In this document: one piece after another, positions 23,473 to 35,559 of the stretch
Numbering within the stretch: the stretch's first letter is position 1
Layout of the letters: every line of letters begins with the position of its first letter
Assembly: GCA_029216955.1 (NCBI GenBank)
Contig: JANAVB010003999.1
Location: 5,148,197 to 5,212,196, forward strand
Source of the DNA: Iris pallida
Lineage: Eukaryota; Streptophyta; Magnoliopsida; Asparagales; Iridaceae
Length of the DNA: 64,000 nucleotides
Direction: 5' to 3'
The notes under the pieces: model-generated
The model's database searches: none
What the model saw: only the letters and a program-made list of their open reading frames with translations
What the model was told of the DNA's origin: nothing
Position numbers and translations under genes: made by a program

Positions 23473-25497
23473 TTATACATTGTTCTCCCCTCTGAACTGC
23501 CACCGGCAGCTGGGCTCCCCGGAGTCGGTACTAAGACCTGCACTACTGAAAGCCAGCATTTCCATCAGCTTACCACCATGCACTCTGCTTTCTGGAATCG
23601 AATGCAACTCGGGACGGAAAGTAAGCATAGAAGACTGGAAGTTTTTCTTCCGACCCGAGAGTATATCTTCATCAACGATCCCTTCCATCTTAGACTTACT
23701 GGATAGCGGCGTTTGAAACTGGCGATTTGCTAGAGGACCCAACGTTGCCCCGCCATGAATTCGTTGGTCTTGAACCTGGGGATCGTACGCAGCACAAAGC
23801 CCAATCTTCCCCTTAGCCAACTGATGAGGAGGAGGAGGCTGGCCAAGGCCAAAACCTGATCCCAGCTTGCGTGGGGCGGGCTTCCTGCCTCCCCCGTGTG
23901 CCTTACAAAAATCAGTACTTCCCTGAGCACCCTTATCACACCCCAAAGATTTACACCGCCTGCCACCACCATGACGAACACAGCAGTCGTAACGCCCCCT
24001 AGCGCTCTTCGTACAATCGGCCACCGCACACCTCTTCCCACCGCCATGGGCAACACAGAACGGGGTTCCACTGTGCACGCTCTTCGAGCACCCGCCCTCG
24101 AATGTACAGCGTTTACCTCCACCGTGACCCTTACAGAAAGGAGTGCTCCCCTCCGCTCCCTTTGTGCATTCAGGAAAAGTGCACCGTTTGCCCCCTCCGT
24201 GTGCCTTGCAGAGCATTGTCCTCCCCTGCGCACCCTTCGTGCATGCTGGGTACAGGCACCGCCGACCTCCTCCGTGCGATATGCAGTGGCCGAACTTGCC
24301 TTCGGCGCTCCTCGTGCAGTTTTCCGTCTGGCACCTCTTTCCACCTCCGTGCTTGATGCAGAAGTCAGACGTCCCCCTAGCTCCTCGCTTGCAGCCTTCG
24401 TAAGTGCAGCGGCGTCCACCTCCATGGGCAATGCAAAGGTCAGTGCGGCGTTCAGGGCAGCCCAATTGCTGGCACTGCCGGCCACCACCTTGTGCTTTAC
24501 AGTAAATGGTCTTCCCTTCAGCTCCCTTGTGACAGCCATCTTTCTTACATCTCCAGCCACCGCCATGGGCTATGCATAGACCTGATGCACCTCTGGCTCC
24601 TTTTACACATCCTGGAACCTCACAATTCTTAGTGCTATTGTTACATTTCTGTCGTTGGACGACCATCACGGAAGTACAGGTAACTGGTTTGCTCAGTGCT
24701 TCTGTCTTGCTTGACGATAGATCTGGACTTTCAATAGGCTTGGCTTTTGGAGGAATCTCTAATGTAGTTAAATATGATGATGAACTACTTCCATATATCC
24801 AAAAGGCTGATTTCGATGCATCGCCTGCAGTGGGCCCTTGACTGATTGCTACTGCCTTCTCCGAGATACATTCATATTGTGAGGCTGTAGTAATGCCAGC
24901 AGCCGCAGATTCAGAGAGCTCGTCAGGTAAACTCAGATGGAGGTTAAGATCACCTCCAGTGGGCCTTTGACTGATTGCTACTGCCTTCTCCGAGATACAT
25001 TCATATTGTGAGGCGGTAGTAATGCCAGTGGTCGCAGATTCGGAGAGCTCGTCAGGTAAACTCAGATGGAGGTTGAGATCAATTCCAGTCCTAATTTCCT
25101 TTGGAGCAGTAACTGAAGGATTCTTGCTTCTAGCCATATCGTCTCCACCTCGATGAATCTGGAAATTCGGTTTCAGACCCATGGAACAAACCTTGGGTGG
25201 AAACTTTGTGCACATAGTTGTTGAGCTCCTCTTAGAGCTTCCTAATGAACTCAAAGAATTCCCTAATACTAAAGGTTGAGATGCAATTTTGTGATCCACT
25301 GTTTCACCAATATCAAACAATTTCCTCTTTGTTACTTTCGAGTTTGAATCATACACAATTGAAGTGCCAGGAGACTCCAAGCGTAATGTGGTGTCTGTGC
25401 TGAATTCATTCCACGATTGAACATTGCTCTGAGACTCCAAAGCATATACCAATGTGGAATCGGTATCAGATTCTAAGCCTCTGAATCCACCATCCAT
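23473..25497 (-). CDS. WRKY19-like zinc-repeat protein without a WRKY domain
   Basis: 674-aa single-exon reading frame. The family is often named probable WRKY transcription factor 19 because its Cys/His repeat is fused to WRKY19 in Arabidopsis; there is no WRKYGQK here. Residues about 295-545 hold roughly ten repeats of 24-25 residues, C-x4-C-x-K-x-A-x-G-x(4)-C-x2-HGGG-x-R, probably zinc-binding. Before them lie two copies of DLNLHLSLP, an EAR-type repression motif (residues about 142-150 and 185-193), brought by a 43-aa tandem duplication. The N-terminus (MDGGFRGLE ... TLRLESPGTS) and the C-terminal VHGGKLMEML block are family-conserved. Likely a nuclear regulator, possibly a repressor; the target is unknown. 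The coding exon starts at a likely acceptor (25527). An upstream leader exon is inferred near 31519-31760. Confidence 0.88.
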   Translation of the reverse strand: MDGGFRGLESDTDSTLVYALESQSNVQSWNEFSTDTTLRLESPGTSIVYDSNSKVTKRKLFDIGETVDHKIASQPLVLGNSLSSLGSSKRSSTTMCTKFPPKVCSMGLKPNFQIHRGGDDMARSKNPSVTAPKEIRTGIDLNLHLSLPDELSESATTGITTASQYECISEKAVAISQRPTGGDLNLHLSLPDELSESAAAGITTASQYECISEKAVAISQGPTAGDASKSAFWIYGSSSSSYLTTLEIPPKAKPIESPDLSSSKTEALSKPVTCTSVMVVQRQKCNNSTKNCEVPGCVKGARGASGLCIAHGGGWRCKKDGCHKGAEGKTIYCKAQGGGRQCQQLGCPERRTDLCIAHGGGRRCTYEGCKRGARGTSDFCIKHGGGKRCQTENCTRSAEGKFGHCISHGGGRRCLYPACTKGAQGRTMLCKAHGGGKRCTFPECTKGAEGSTPFCKGHGGGKRCTFEGGCSKSVHSGTPFCVAHGGGKRCAVADCTKSARGRYDCCVRHGGGRRCKSLGCDKGAQGSTDFCKAHGGGRKPAPRKLGSGFGLGQPPPPHQLAKGKIGLCAAYDPQVQDQRIHGGATLGPLANRQFQTPLSSKSKMEGIVDEDILSGRKKNFQSSMLTFRPELHSIPESRVHGGKLMEMLAFSSAGLSTDSGEPSCRWQFRGENNV
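24838..25100 (-). repeat. 129-bp in-frame duplication carrying the EAR motif
   Basis: Two nearly identical 129-bp units (43 codons) in tandem, each encoding DLNLHLSLPDELSES and ITTASQYECISEKAVAIS. The few differences include Thr/Ala and Val/Ala changes. It doubles the EAR motif of the WRKY19-like protein. Confidence 0.9.
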
Positions 25498-26461
25498 GAC
25501 CTATGCCAGTATTGAGATGATGACTACCTAAACAAGTATTAATGGAAAAGGAAAACCCAATCTCTCTGACCTCCGGGATCTTTACGTTAGTGATAATCAA
25601 AGGAGGTCATTAGAGAGTGTACGAGAACCTGACCCTCCACTAACAAATCCTGATGTATCATGGCGATCCATCTTTTGACAACTCAAGATATGCACTTTAG
25701 ATTGAACAAAATTACCAGTAATATGAGATCCCAGCAATTAGCAGATACTGATGTTATCAGGTAAGGTGGAAGAAGCCAAAATTTCCTGATACAGATTAAA
25801 TAAAGCAGTAGAACGCTAAGGGGTGAAAATCAAAAGTTCTTAAAACTGCAGAGTTAAAGAGTAAAAATAGCATCAAAAGAATCCTTGATATTTACTACTA
25901 GAGAATGAAAAAATTGCACCCCTCACCATAAACCAGATGAAAATTCAATCTAAGGGTGAAAAACACAAGCAACCTTCATAATAAATATGGCACTATATTT
26001 TCCATAATGATAGAAAGATTTCAAACTTGAACAAATTCCACAAATTCATATGCAAAATACTAGGCCCATCCCTGTTTGGGTGCAATGAGATGGTTAATTG
26101 AAATTATTGTAATGAAGTAATGTTGAGCCGTTAGTCCTTACAACCTCAAACTAAGATCAAGTCTGATTGGGCTCCCAATTATTTTAAAACTACTACTCAC
26201 AATGGGGTCAAATCCCTCATGCTTTCTCAACTCAAACAAAGCTCTGGAAACCTAACAAACCTCATTTTATTTTTTCAATCTTCTCATCCCAACACCTCCT
26301 TATTTTTGAATCAACAATCACTCACTAATGGCATCAATCATTAGATCTAAGGTACCTCCTAAGGATAATAACCAAACAGTACACCTCCAGTAAGAAGAAC
26401 AGATAGAAATATGGACGAAGATTGCATTATTTGAAGAAGATTAATGATTTGGGTTTAGGAC

Positions 26462-29392
26462 TAGAGGTGCTGGTAAGGCTGGGCCGCAGTGCACCAGCCT
26501 GCCAACGGCACACCAAGAACTGTGCCGGCGTAGGCACTGGAGGGGATCCGACCCATGCCTGCAAAGCCCGACCCCGATGGAATTTAATCCAGCAGAGGGT
26601 CGGGCCGGGTAAACCAAAACCCTAATCCGTGCCGGCCCAAACCGACACGACACGTGCCGTTCGCGGCAGCAGCTGCGCCAGCACAGATGCGAGTCGGCCC
26701 GGCTTTGCACGGAATGGATATGGCTCTGCAAGTTATCTAGAGAAGAGATAGTCAGCTCATGTGTTTTGGGCTTTGGCACAAAGATTTGTACTGACATACA
26801 TGTGACACTTGACTGGGATAGAATCCAAAATTAGTGATTTTATTAAACGGGTCCAAATGTGTCCGACGGGTCAGAACCCTGGAACCCTAAACCAGGACCC
26901 AGTCCATTTAATTAACGGGTTATCCGAATCAACCCATTTATGTCCAAACCCGTTAAGGCTTGACCTAAACCCGTTTAAGAAGTCGGGTTGGCTGGTAGGA
27001 CCCAAATTGCCACCCTTACCAAATACCAATCAAGTAGAGGTTTCTTAACATTGTTTTAGATTAATTATCTTTCTAATCATAATTGATCCATAACATAATG
27101 CTAAATATCATGAACATATAGGTTTTCATGCTGCTAAGTTCACAACCACCGACACAAGAGACTTCATCTCAACATTGTTCAACTTCTGTTATCGCTAGAA
27201 CACATGATTTAAATGGTTATAAAAGTAAAATTTATGGTGATGTTGACGTCTACAGATAATCCGATGCCTACGAAATTTAAATTGGATGTTTGTAATGTTT
27301 TCAAATTAGTTTACATATTAGGCATAAATAAGGGAAAAACTAGTTAATCAAGTAAACAAACCATATACGAAAGCAAAATTTAAAGTTTGCAATTCTTACT
27401 TGGTTCCCAGTACTACTTCAGGTACGTGCCATCTTAATAGGCATTGGTGCTACCAAACTCATATAAATGCCCTTAATACTAATACTAGGAAGACCAACCG
27501 ACTTAAGTGGAATCTGTCATAGTGATTCTGGCCCCTTATTTGGGAGTTGGAACATTTAGATATTCACACGATACTAATACAACTGAATTGACAAGATATA
27601 CTGTTGCATCTGAATCTCCTTTTACATTTTCTAAAAATGATTATTTTGAAAGATACGTTCAAAAGGTGCTAAACTGTGCTTTCAAAAACATTTCATGTAC
27701 TACAACTAGAGAAGAAAGTATAAAGATTTTTTATGACTAAAAAAATAAATTGTGAGAACATTTAATGTTTATTAGCAATAGAATGCCATTAACTTCTGAT
27801 ATATGGATAAGCATTCAAAAAAAATTATTATATTTGTCTTACTGCACATTTTATTGATTTTGATTGGTGTTTAAATAAGATAATACTTGATTTTTGCTTA
27901 CTAGAGTCTCTGCATACTAGACATGTAATTAGTGGCGCTATTATGTCAATTATACGAGAGTATAATATACATAATAAAATATTTTTGCCTCTAGGAACAA
28001 TAATGTTTGTGTAGATTTTCTAAAAGGTCAATTAAAGATTATTTTAAATGGTAGACAATTTGAATCTTTTGAATATTATAAAAATTCGAAAAAAAATAAA
28101 ATTTTATTCTAAAGATGGAGAATATATATAAAAAATATTGAGAAGACATTCATAGTTCTTATTGTTTGGCTAGTATTATTGATCCTAGAAGAAAATTACG
28201 AGGTTTGGAATCTAGCTTAGATTGTATTTACCAAAATGTGGAGACACCAATAAATGACAAAATAGAAGAGGTCCCGGGTCCGTAGTTTATCTACATCCAT
28301 GTACCACCACCTATATGATTATATCTATCAGAAGGTAGCCAACAAAATGTTAGTTCAGCTACAAGCTTCAGTAGCTATCAACTCAAAAACAAATGGTCGA
28401 TTTGGTAAATAAAAAGAAGAAAAGTTGCACTAGTCCTACTAATGAATTCACTATGTATCTAGAAACCGATCACTTTGATTTTCTCACAAGGAACAAGTAG
28501 ACAATTTGGATGTTTCGGGAATGGTGGAAAAACATTCTAAACAACTCTCCGTGCTTTCTATAATGGCTGGCGATCTTTTAACCCCTCCGTTGGACACGGT
28601 AGCATCAACGTCAGGGTTTAGTGCAGAAACATGGTTCTGAACGAGAGAAGCAGAATGACGCCAGAGCTTGTCGAGTGTGTCATTTGCTTAAAGGACTAGA
28701 TCGATGTATATTTCGAAAGTGAAGACCGACCAGACCGAGAATTGATAGAAGAATTTGGTGCTGATCTTGACGATTGACACAGAGTCGACTATACAAATAA
28801 AGAAGACAAACAAAGTGAAGAAAGAAAACTGAAGAGCTGAAGATACAGGAGCCTAAGACATAAGAAGACAGAAGAGATACAACTAAGACATTCATTATAT
28901 TCAATGAAGTGATTGTACTTAAAAAAAATCGTTTCAATAATATATTAAACATTCGCACCTTTAAATTTGTCGCAAAAACTCAAAAAAATCACAAATATGT
29001 ATTTGTATTCGCAATTCTCTTAATAAAATGTTTATTTCTAAATTTTCCTTCGTTGAATTGTCATGTGAGTTAATATATATTTTTTCCTTAATTATAAAAA
29101 CTTAGCTTATTAAAAACTATCAAAAAAAAAAACTTAACGGGTTACGGCCTTACGGGCCCAATTTATTTTTAATTAAAGCATGGCCCAAGGCCCATTTTTG
29201 GGGTCCCCATCATATCCACGGTACGGCACCGGTACGCCAACGACCCGGGTGATGGTGGGCTGGCGCCGGCACAGGAACCCCCATGCCTTATACCGTGTTG
29301 TGCCCCCTTCCTCATTTTCCATACCTGGGCCGGGCACGAATAAGGCACAGAATTTTCGATGTCGGCCCAGCCCGGCATGGCCCGCACCTCTA
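26462..29392 (+). mobile_element. Ac-type hAT element with 8-bp target duplication
   Basis: Ends TAGAGGTGCTGG and, inverted, TAGAGGTGCGGG, with GGGCCGGGC-type subterminal repeats on both sides, flanked by a perfect 8-bp duplication TTTAGGAC (26454-26461, 29393-29400). 2931 bp. A GGGTTGGCTGG ... GCCACCCTTACC stretch near 26985-27021 looks like the end of a second hAT-type MITE nested inside. Confidence 0.9.
27507..28740 (+). pseudogene. Decayed hAT transposase
   Basis: Fragments in several frames match the Ac-family layout: SESPFTFSKNDYFERYVQKV (27590-27665); YCLASIIDPRRKLRGL (about 28163-28210); LSIMAGDLLTPPLDTVAST near 28555-28615, the C-terminal dimerisation block. Many stops and frame changes lie between them, so no product is expected. 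Confidence 0.75.
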
Positions 29393-30796
29393 TTTAGGAC
29401 CTTAGGATTGAAGAAAATTGACATATAAATGTAGATAGGTCTAGAAACTTGAATAAGCAAAAGGATGCTTATTTGAATATTCCTAAAAAGTTGGTCATCG
29501 AATAATGGGTTTTACCTGATTCCTTAATAAATAACACAGTATCTGCCAAATGACTCCCAGACAACCCTACTAAACCCAAATCGCTATTGACCACTCAGTA
29601 GCCATGAGCGATAAATCAGGCTATCAAAAATATCTACTAAATAACATTTAAATCTATTAAGATCAGACATCCTACCCCCAAATTTTGAATTACACGTGAA
29701 AGACAAATCTCTGTTAGTAAGAAGATGGTAAACAACAAATATATTAAGAGGACCCAACAAGAAATATCAGACCATGCACATGATGTAATCAGACAAAAAA
29801 TTAGACTATAGTATAAGACTAAAAGGTGGAGTTTTGACTAACCTAAGTACTTACAATACTGCAAAAAAAGGAGACATCTCTGACAAACTAGAGCAACCAA
29901 CTGGACCACAGTACTTCATTCCCACAAACACAGTCCGAGGAAACTAGTAAGAAAAAAAAACAATCTGTGAAGGTTTAGATATGTTCAATTCCAATCATGA
30001 AAGCCAAATTATTAACAAATTACTGAATCTTCATTAGTAAATACATTCATCCATCAGAATGTAGCTAAACACGGACACTCCAAAAATCAGTACTTTGTCC
30101 ATGTCGTGTCTGATATGTATTAGAAATGACACATAACACTCGAAAATACACTAGTCTTGTTGACACGTATCAGACATTACACAGAGACTCTGAAATACAG
30201 CAGGGTACTCCAAATGGGCGGCATGCTCATGTCGTGTCCACACTATGTCCTATTGTATAAGTGTCCTTGTCCATGCAACATAGATCATAATCTATCCCGG
30301 TCCATAAGATCTATGTATATGTAGAGAATAATCACCTTCACATCATCTATTGCTATAAGAAATTATATATATAGTATCAATCACCGTATGGTCTTGAAAC
30401 CTAACAATAGTGAAAATTGAAAACAGAAACTAAGCATACAAAGATGAACATTTGTAACAACATGGAGAAAAGATTAACCTAAAGAGGAAATAACTTTTTG
30501 CATGTAAACCCTCTAAATATTCATTATTGCACATATTCTATAAGTTGCTAATTGCATTTATACCCTCAAACAGTTCTTTTTTGCATAATTACACGTCATA
30601 CATGTTCAACCCCCTACATTTACATCAGGTAAATACGGTTTAAGACAACGCATAATAAAATGACTAATGTTAGAATTTATCACGGAAAGAGTAATATTAT
30701 CAAGAAATTATTGTTATGGTTATGTAATTTAAGTTGGTTATCAATCCTGATATTGTCTTTTTTATCCCCAAAATTTTAGCTTGTTCTAGTGATCTC

Positions 30797-31445
30797 TACT
30801 TAACATAACTTTATGGTAAATTTCTAGATAAACTAAATAATCCAAGATGCTTGATAAGCATAAAAAATGTTCACAATTGCGAAAAAGAATCGTTTTTATG
30901 GGTGTGCCTTCAATCATAAATTTTAGCACTGTACATGCAATAATGAATATTTTAGAGCACACAAAAGCAAAAGATAAACAAGAAGAAAATAACATATATT
31001 AATAATATTGGAACAGAAACGTATGGAATAAGCCATAAATGAAAAAAGAACCTAGATCATATGCTCTGTCGAGTAAAGTCTAAATTTTGATGACAGCACA
31101 CAAAAAAAGTATCGTTAGTTCCTTTTTAACCCCGGAAATTTTAATCCAGAAGACTCTGATTTAGAAGAAATCTCTTAATAAAAACAAAATAGAACAAAAG
31201 GTTCAAATTTTGAAATTAAACTTCAATTTTTTTGTAATCTCTTCTTAACAAAACTTATGGCAGATTTCTAGATAAACTAAATAATCCAAAAAGCAAGCTA
31301 AAGCATAAAAGAAACACTTTTAGGGCTATACATGGAATAATGAATATATTAGAGGACATGATGCAAACACCTAATAAGAAATGGACATATATCCAAAATC
31401 AAATGCTCTGTCGAGTAAAGTTCAAATTTTTATGATAACACACAC
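30797..31445. repeat. Diverged tandem duplication in the leader intron
   Basis: Two copies sharing TTTCTAGATAAACTAAATAA (30821 and 31265) and TGCTCTGTCGAGTAAAGT (31062 and 31404), with about 100 bp of indels between copies. Confidence 0.75.
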
Positions 31446-31518
31446 AACTTTAGTAGAAATCTCCAAAAACTAACAAAAGAAATTGAGATTTTGACAGCAT
31501 ATTGAGAAAGAAACTTAC

Positions 31519-31760
31519 TTAGGAAGACACATTCTACTGGGAATCGAATGAGGAATCTCCGAATTTAGTAAAAAGTAGATTTAAATAAGGGAGATTTCAT
31601 TGGAGAGAGAGAGGGGATGTGGATCGAACTTGGGCTGGGACCGAGGAATCCAAGGCACAAGGAATCTTTGGAAAGCCCTAAATTTGCGACGAGGCCTAGG
31701 GTTAGGGTTTTCCTTATTTTGCTGACGCGGAACGAAAGAGACGAGGAAAGAAGAAGACGA
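31519..31760 (-). promoter_or_regulatory. Candidate leader exon and promoter-proximal region of the WRKY19-like gene
   Basis: On the minus strand, less AT-rich than its surroundings, with AACCCTAACCCTAGG (telo-box), a TCTC-rich tract and a downstream donor AA|GTAAGT. It looks like a plant 5' UTR exon with the transcription start near 31760. No TATA box is evident. It could instead belong to an unrelated transcript. Confidence 0.4.
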
Positions 31761-31798
31761 ACAAAATAAATTAATTAATAAATAAACAGAGGCCGGCC

Positions 31799-31824
31799 GG
31801 GGTCGGGGTCGGGGTCGGGGTCGG
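31799..31824 (+). promoter_or_regulatory. Perfect G-quadruplex motif
   Basis: Four GGGG runs separated by TC loops, then GG. It lies just upstream of the candidate leader exon and about 60 bp from the Helitron end. On the transcribed minus strand it is C-rich. Confidence 0.7.
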
Positions 31825-32335
31825 AGCTAAGAAGACGAGGGGATTCCCGCACGTGAGGCATATTATTATGGTCTTATACATACTAGTATGTCATTCGTAC
31901 GATGCACGGTTTGTATATTTAAAATTATTTTAAACCCCAACCTAAATAAGTGAATGTTCTTGATATTTATTTAACGTTTGAAATTAAAAGAAAAGTTAGA
32001 ATAAACTCAATTTTGAAATACATGAAAGATAGCATTATATTAATATGATTATTTAGGAATTTAATTTTAGCAACGTAATTATCATTAGTACTATTTATGT
32101 AATTCACAATATATCTTGGACCAAAATATATTAATATGATTTTGAAAGAATTATAATAATATATACCTCAATGTAAATAAAATAAAACGTTAAAGTCTAT
32201 TTCGATGACATAAAAGATAACATTTCACTTACTTCTACAAATTTTGAAATACTTCCTTATACACAACATTTGTTGTTGAATTACATTGATCTCCATCTTC
32301 ACTGCATATTAAAATCTTCAATCCTTTCCTACTTG

Positions 32336-34279
32336 TTACCCTTGAAACCGCAACATATAACTGTCCGTGACTAAAAACGGATTCTTCAAGAAAAGTCCAA
32401 CATGAGAAAGTGATTGACCTTGACTTTTGTTTATTGTCATTGCATAAGAAACAATCAATGGATATTGTCTTCTTTGAAATTTGAAAGGCAATCTTGGATC
32501 AGAAGGTGTCAGTGACATTCTTGGAATCAGAACTTTATTACCAGCATTGTCTCCACAAAGAATCTTTGCTTCAAGAACACGATTGCCTAATTTTGTAATC
32601 AGCAATCTAGTACCATTACATAGGCCAGCTGAATGATCTATATTTCTTAATAACATTACTGGGGTACCAACTTTCAATTTTAACTCATGATTCGGTACAC
32701 CTGAACATTTAATACTATTCAAGAACTCTGGAGTGTGAACATCTGATAATAAGTCAACATTGGCATCTGACTTGGATGGACTATCAGAACTTAAATATGT
32801 GCTTGCGTTACCAGAATTCAGTGAGATCATGTACTCATTTACAGACTCGACAACATCAAGAGTTGGCGCTAATATAGCTCTATCCTTCAAGAAATCTGGA
32901 TCGATGACGAAATTCGCAAATGAAGGATATGTGCTCTCAACAATTGTTTGCAGTGGATCATTTGCATTACTAAGTAAAACATCATTTGGAATATCGATAC
33001 TTGCACAACCATCATTATGCCCTCCAAGTGTTCCATCTCCTATACTTGCAATCCATTCAAAAAACCGTTTGAGCTCTTCACTTTCAGATGTTATGCTACA
33101 ACTTTGAAGTCTCATGTTTTTTGTCAACCTCAAAACTTTGCAGTTTTGCCAAATATAAGAAGAATTTATAGTTGCATGAACTATATCTTGTCTACTACCT
33201 TTCGGAATTACAGGCAATATTTGTCGAAAATCTCCTCCGAAGACAATTGTTTTTCCTCCAAATGGTGTCTCAGAACTTAGTGGATTGCTAAATTGCATTA
33301 TATCTCTAAGCGATCTATCCAACGCTTCAAAGCAATATCGATGCATCATTGGCGCTTCATCCCAAATTATAAGTTTGCACCTAACAATTAGGTCTGCAAG
33401 CTGACTTCCTTGTTTGATATTGCATGTTGAATCCTCATTTACATTTATTGGAATAGCAAATCTTGAATGAGCTGTTCTTCCACCAGGCAACAGAAGTGAT
33501 GCTATCCCACTTGAAGCCACATTTAGAACTATATCTCCCTTAGATCTCAAGCATGCAGATAATGTTTTCCAAATGAACGTTTTTCCAGTACCGCCATATC
33601 CATATAAAAAGAAAACACCACCATTTGTAGAATTAACAGCATCCATTATTATGTCGTAAACATGTTGTTGTTCATCATTCAAGCGAGCAAGTAGGTGCAC
33701 GTGTTCTTCTGCTAGAGCTGCTCTATCATAATTTAATTCATCGTGCACCAATCTATTTGTAGTATTTGATAAGGAGTCCATGTTTGGAAATGGCATTGAT
33801 GAAAATTCTCGCAAACTTCTACCACAATTTCTCAATAACTTTTCAATCTCAACCAAAGTGTAATTTTTAATGTCATCCTCACTCATAAGCAAATCTAGAA
33901 TTAAAGAGAGAGAATATGTTGTAATTAATTATACAGCTATATTAACGATCAAATAATATTCAAAACACAAATTTTGCTCATAAATAGGAAATAAAATATT
34001 TTACCTTGGTCGTGCAACGCAATTCGTTGATTATATAAAACATCATCTGATAAGTATGTCCAACACTTGTTCCAAAGTAATTCAGGACGACTTATAGAGC
34101 CAGATGACAATAATGTCACAAATAAATTTCTCAAAGAATATGCAGATGCCCAATAACTTGCCTCAATAATACCATCGATATACTCATCATCATCCTCCAA
34201 TAAACCTAAGACATAGCAAGCTTCACGATATGACTCGTAATGAATACCATTGACTTTCTTAATATCATCATATGCATTA
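32336..34279 (-). pseudogene. Helitron PIF1-like helicase domain, Rep domain deleted
   Basis: Exons 34005-34279 (YDDIKKVNGIHYESYREACY ... LYNQRIALHDQ) and 32336-33894, joined in phase at DQ|DLLMSEDD. The second exon has Walker A GYGGTGKT, Walker B IIWDEAP, the GGKTIVFGGDFRQILP motif and a late TINKSQGQ motif, so the helicase part (about 600 aa) looks complete and open. In autonomous Helitrons this domain follows a Rep domain with HUH and catalytic Tyr; here the sequence upstream of YDDIKKVNGI breaks off at 34279-34318 in filler DNA. Without Rep it cannot drive transposition alone. Confidence 0.85.
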
Positions 34280-34291
34280 CTAAAAAAAACA

Positions 34292-34318
34292 TTTGCAGTG
34301 GATCATTTGCATTACTAA
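34292..34318. repeat. 27-bp copy of the helicase exon at the Rep-deletion junction
   Basis: This 27-bp stretch is identical to 32947-32973 inside the helicase exon (the SNANDPLQ segment), in the same orientation, and adjoins the point where Helitron coding homology stops. Its last part also repeats at 34274-34283. Confidence 0.85.
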
Positions 34319-35248
34319 AAAAAACAGCCATAACTTACAAACTAAACTAATAAATTCTCACATATTCATAAACACATACAAACAAACACACACACACAAT
34401 TACACACAAAAGCTTATATAGACTAATACCGATTGTAGGATTTGCATGTCCATGATCAAATTTACAATCTCCATTTGTCAATTTAACAACCACTGCAAAA
34501 AGCAGAAACAAAGAAAAAGCAAGAAATTATTAAAAGGGCCGAAACTACTTTCCTTCTAAGATAAATTGAAATAAATGACAAAATTCAAATATTGGAATAA
34601 TAGAAATAAATTAGACTTAAAACATACCTGAAGACTCCTCATCTGCAGTCAAATCAATCGTTGTTAAATCACTATTTTGCTGTAAATTTGAGATTGTATT
34701 TTTCGAGGAATGTAGTGAACTTTGGTTCATTGAAATAGACAAATCATCTGTTTGATTTGATCCACAAACTGCATAAAATAATTTAATAAAAAACTTTGCA
34801 AACATAATTATACCATATTTAATGTATAGTTTAATAATAAATTTCAACCATACCATTCGTGATTTCACTAAAAGGATTTGTAGACGTATTCTGCACATTA
34901 CTTAACAATACGCCGCTAGAATGAAACTGTTTTCCTTTTGTATTTAAATTTACTGCAAAAAAAGAAGGAAAAAGTTAGAAAAGTAATCACAATAAAATAA
35001 TAATAGATCTCATTTTATTTTATTTGTATAAATAGTAAATTATGTTATAATAATTTTTTGAGAATATTTTTTTTTAAGGTTAGAAGAAATAACTCACTCG
35101 AATGACCATCATCATTAGTTTGAAAAATTACTCTCGATGGATAAGAGTACAGATTTGTAAATCTCTTCCTCGAATAGTCAAATGAATTTTTCTTCTGAGA
35201 AACAATTAACTGCGTAGGCTCACTTGACCCACAAACTGCATACAAAAT

Positions 35249-35252
<4 letters not shown>

Positions 35253-35328
<76 letters not shown>
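35253..35328. repeat. TA microsatellite
   Basis: Seventy-six bases of AT repeat followed by two copies of TTGTTAGATAATTATATA. Confidence 0.95.
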
Positions 35329-35332
<4 letters not shown>

Positions 35333-35559
35333 AGATAATTATATATTGTTAGATAATTATATAAAGAACAGTAGTCATTAAATACTTTGTTAAAAATTAA
35401 AGATAACATACCATTCGTGATGTCACCGAAAGGAGACCTAGATAATGGACAAATGGTCATGTTCGAATCGCTCCCACAAAATATATGCTGAAATTTTTTC
35501 TGGCTTGATGGAGGTGTACATTTACCTAAATCAAAATGTATATTTTCTACAAAATATAA

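Larger units (their letters stand above)
25498..31518 (-). other. Inferred leader intron of the WRKY19-like gene
   Basis: Between the acceptor at 25527 (TTTAG|GTAG, minus strand) and a strong donor AA|GTAAGT at 31519. It holds a hAT element (26462-29392) and a diverged tandem repeat (30797-31445). The other parts, 25530-26450 and 29400-30790, show no gene. Intron status is inferred from splice signals and not proven. Confidence 0.4.

Noticed and set aside
23730..24579. Long open frames in the other frames of the WRKY19-like gene (278 aa minus, 227 aa plus)
   Set aside because: Shadows of the GC-rich, repeat-coding exon; no family pattern, whereas the 674-aa frame has clear repeats.
30060..30260. 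GTGTCC-like words near the leader intron and at 18700-18830 as extra LTR arrays
   Set aside because: Only scattered motifs, without LTR flanks or ends.
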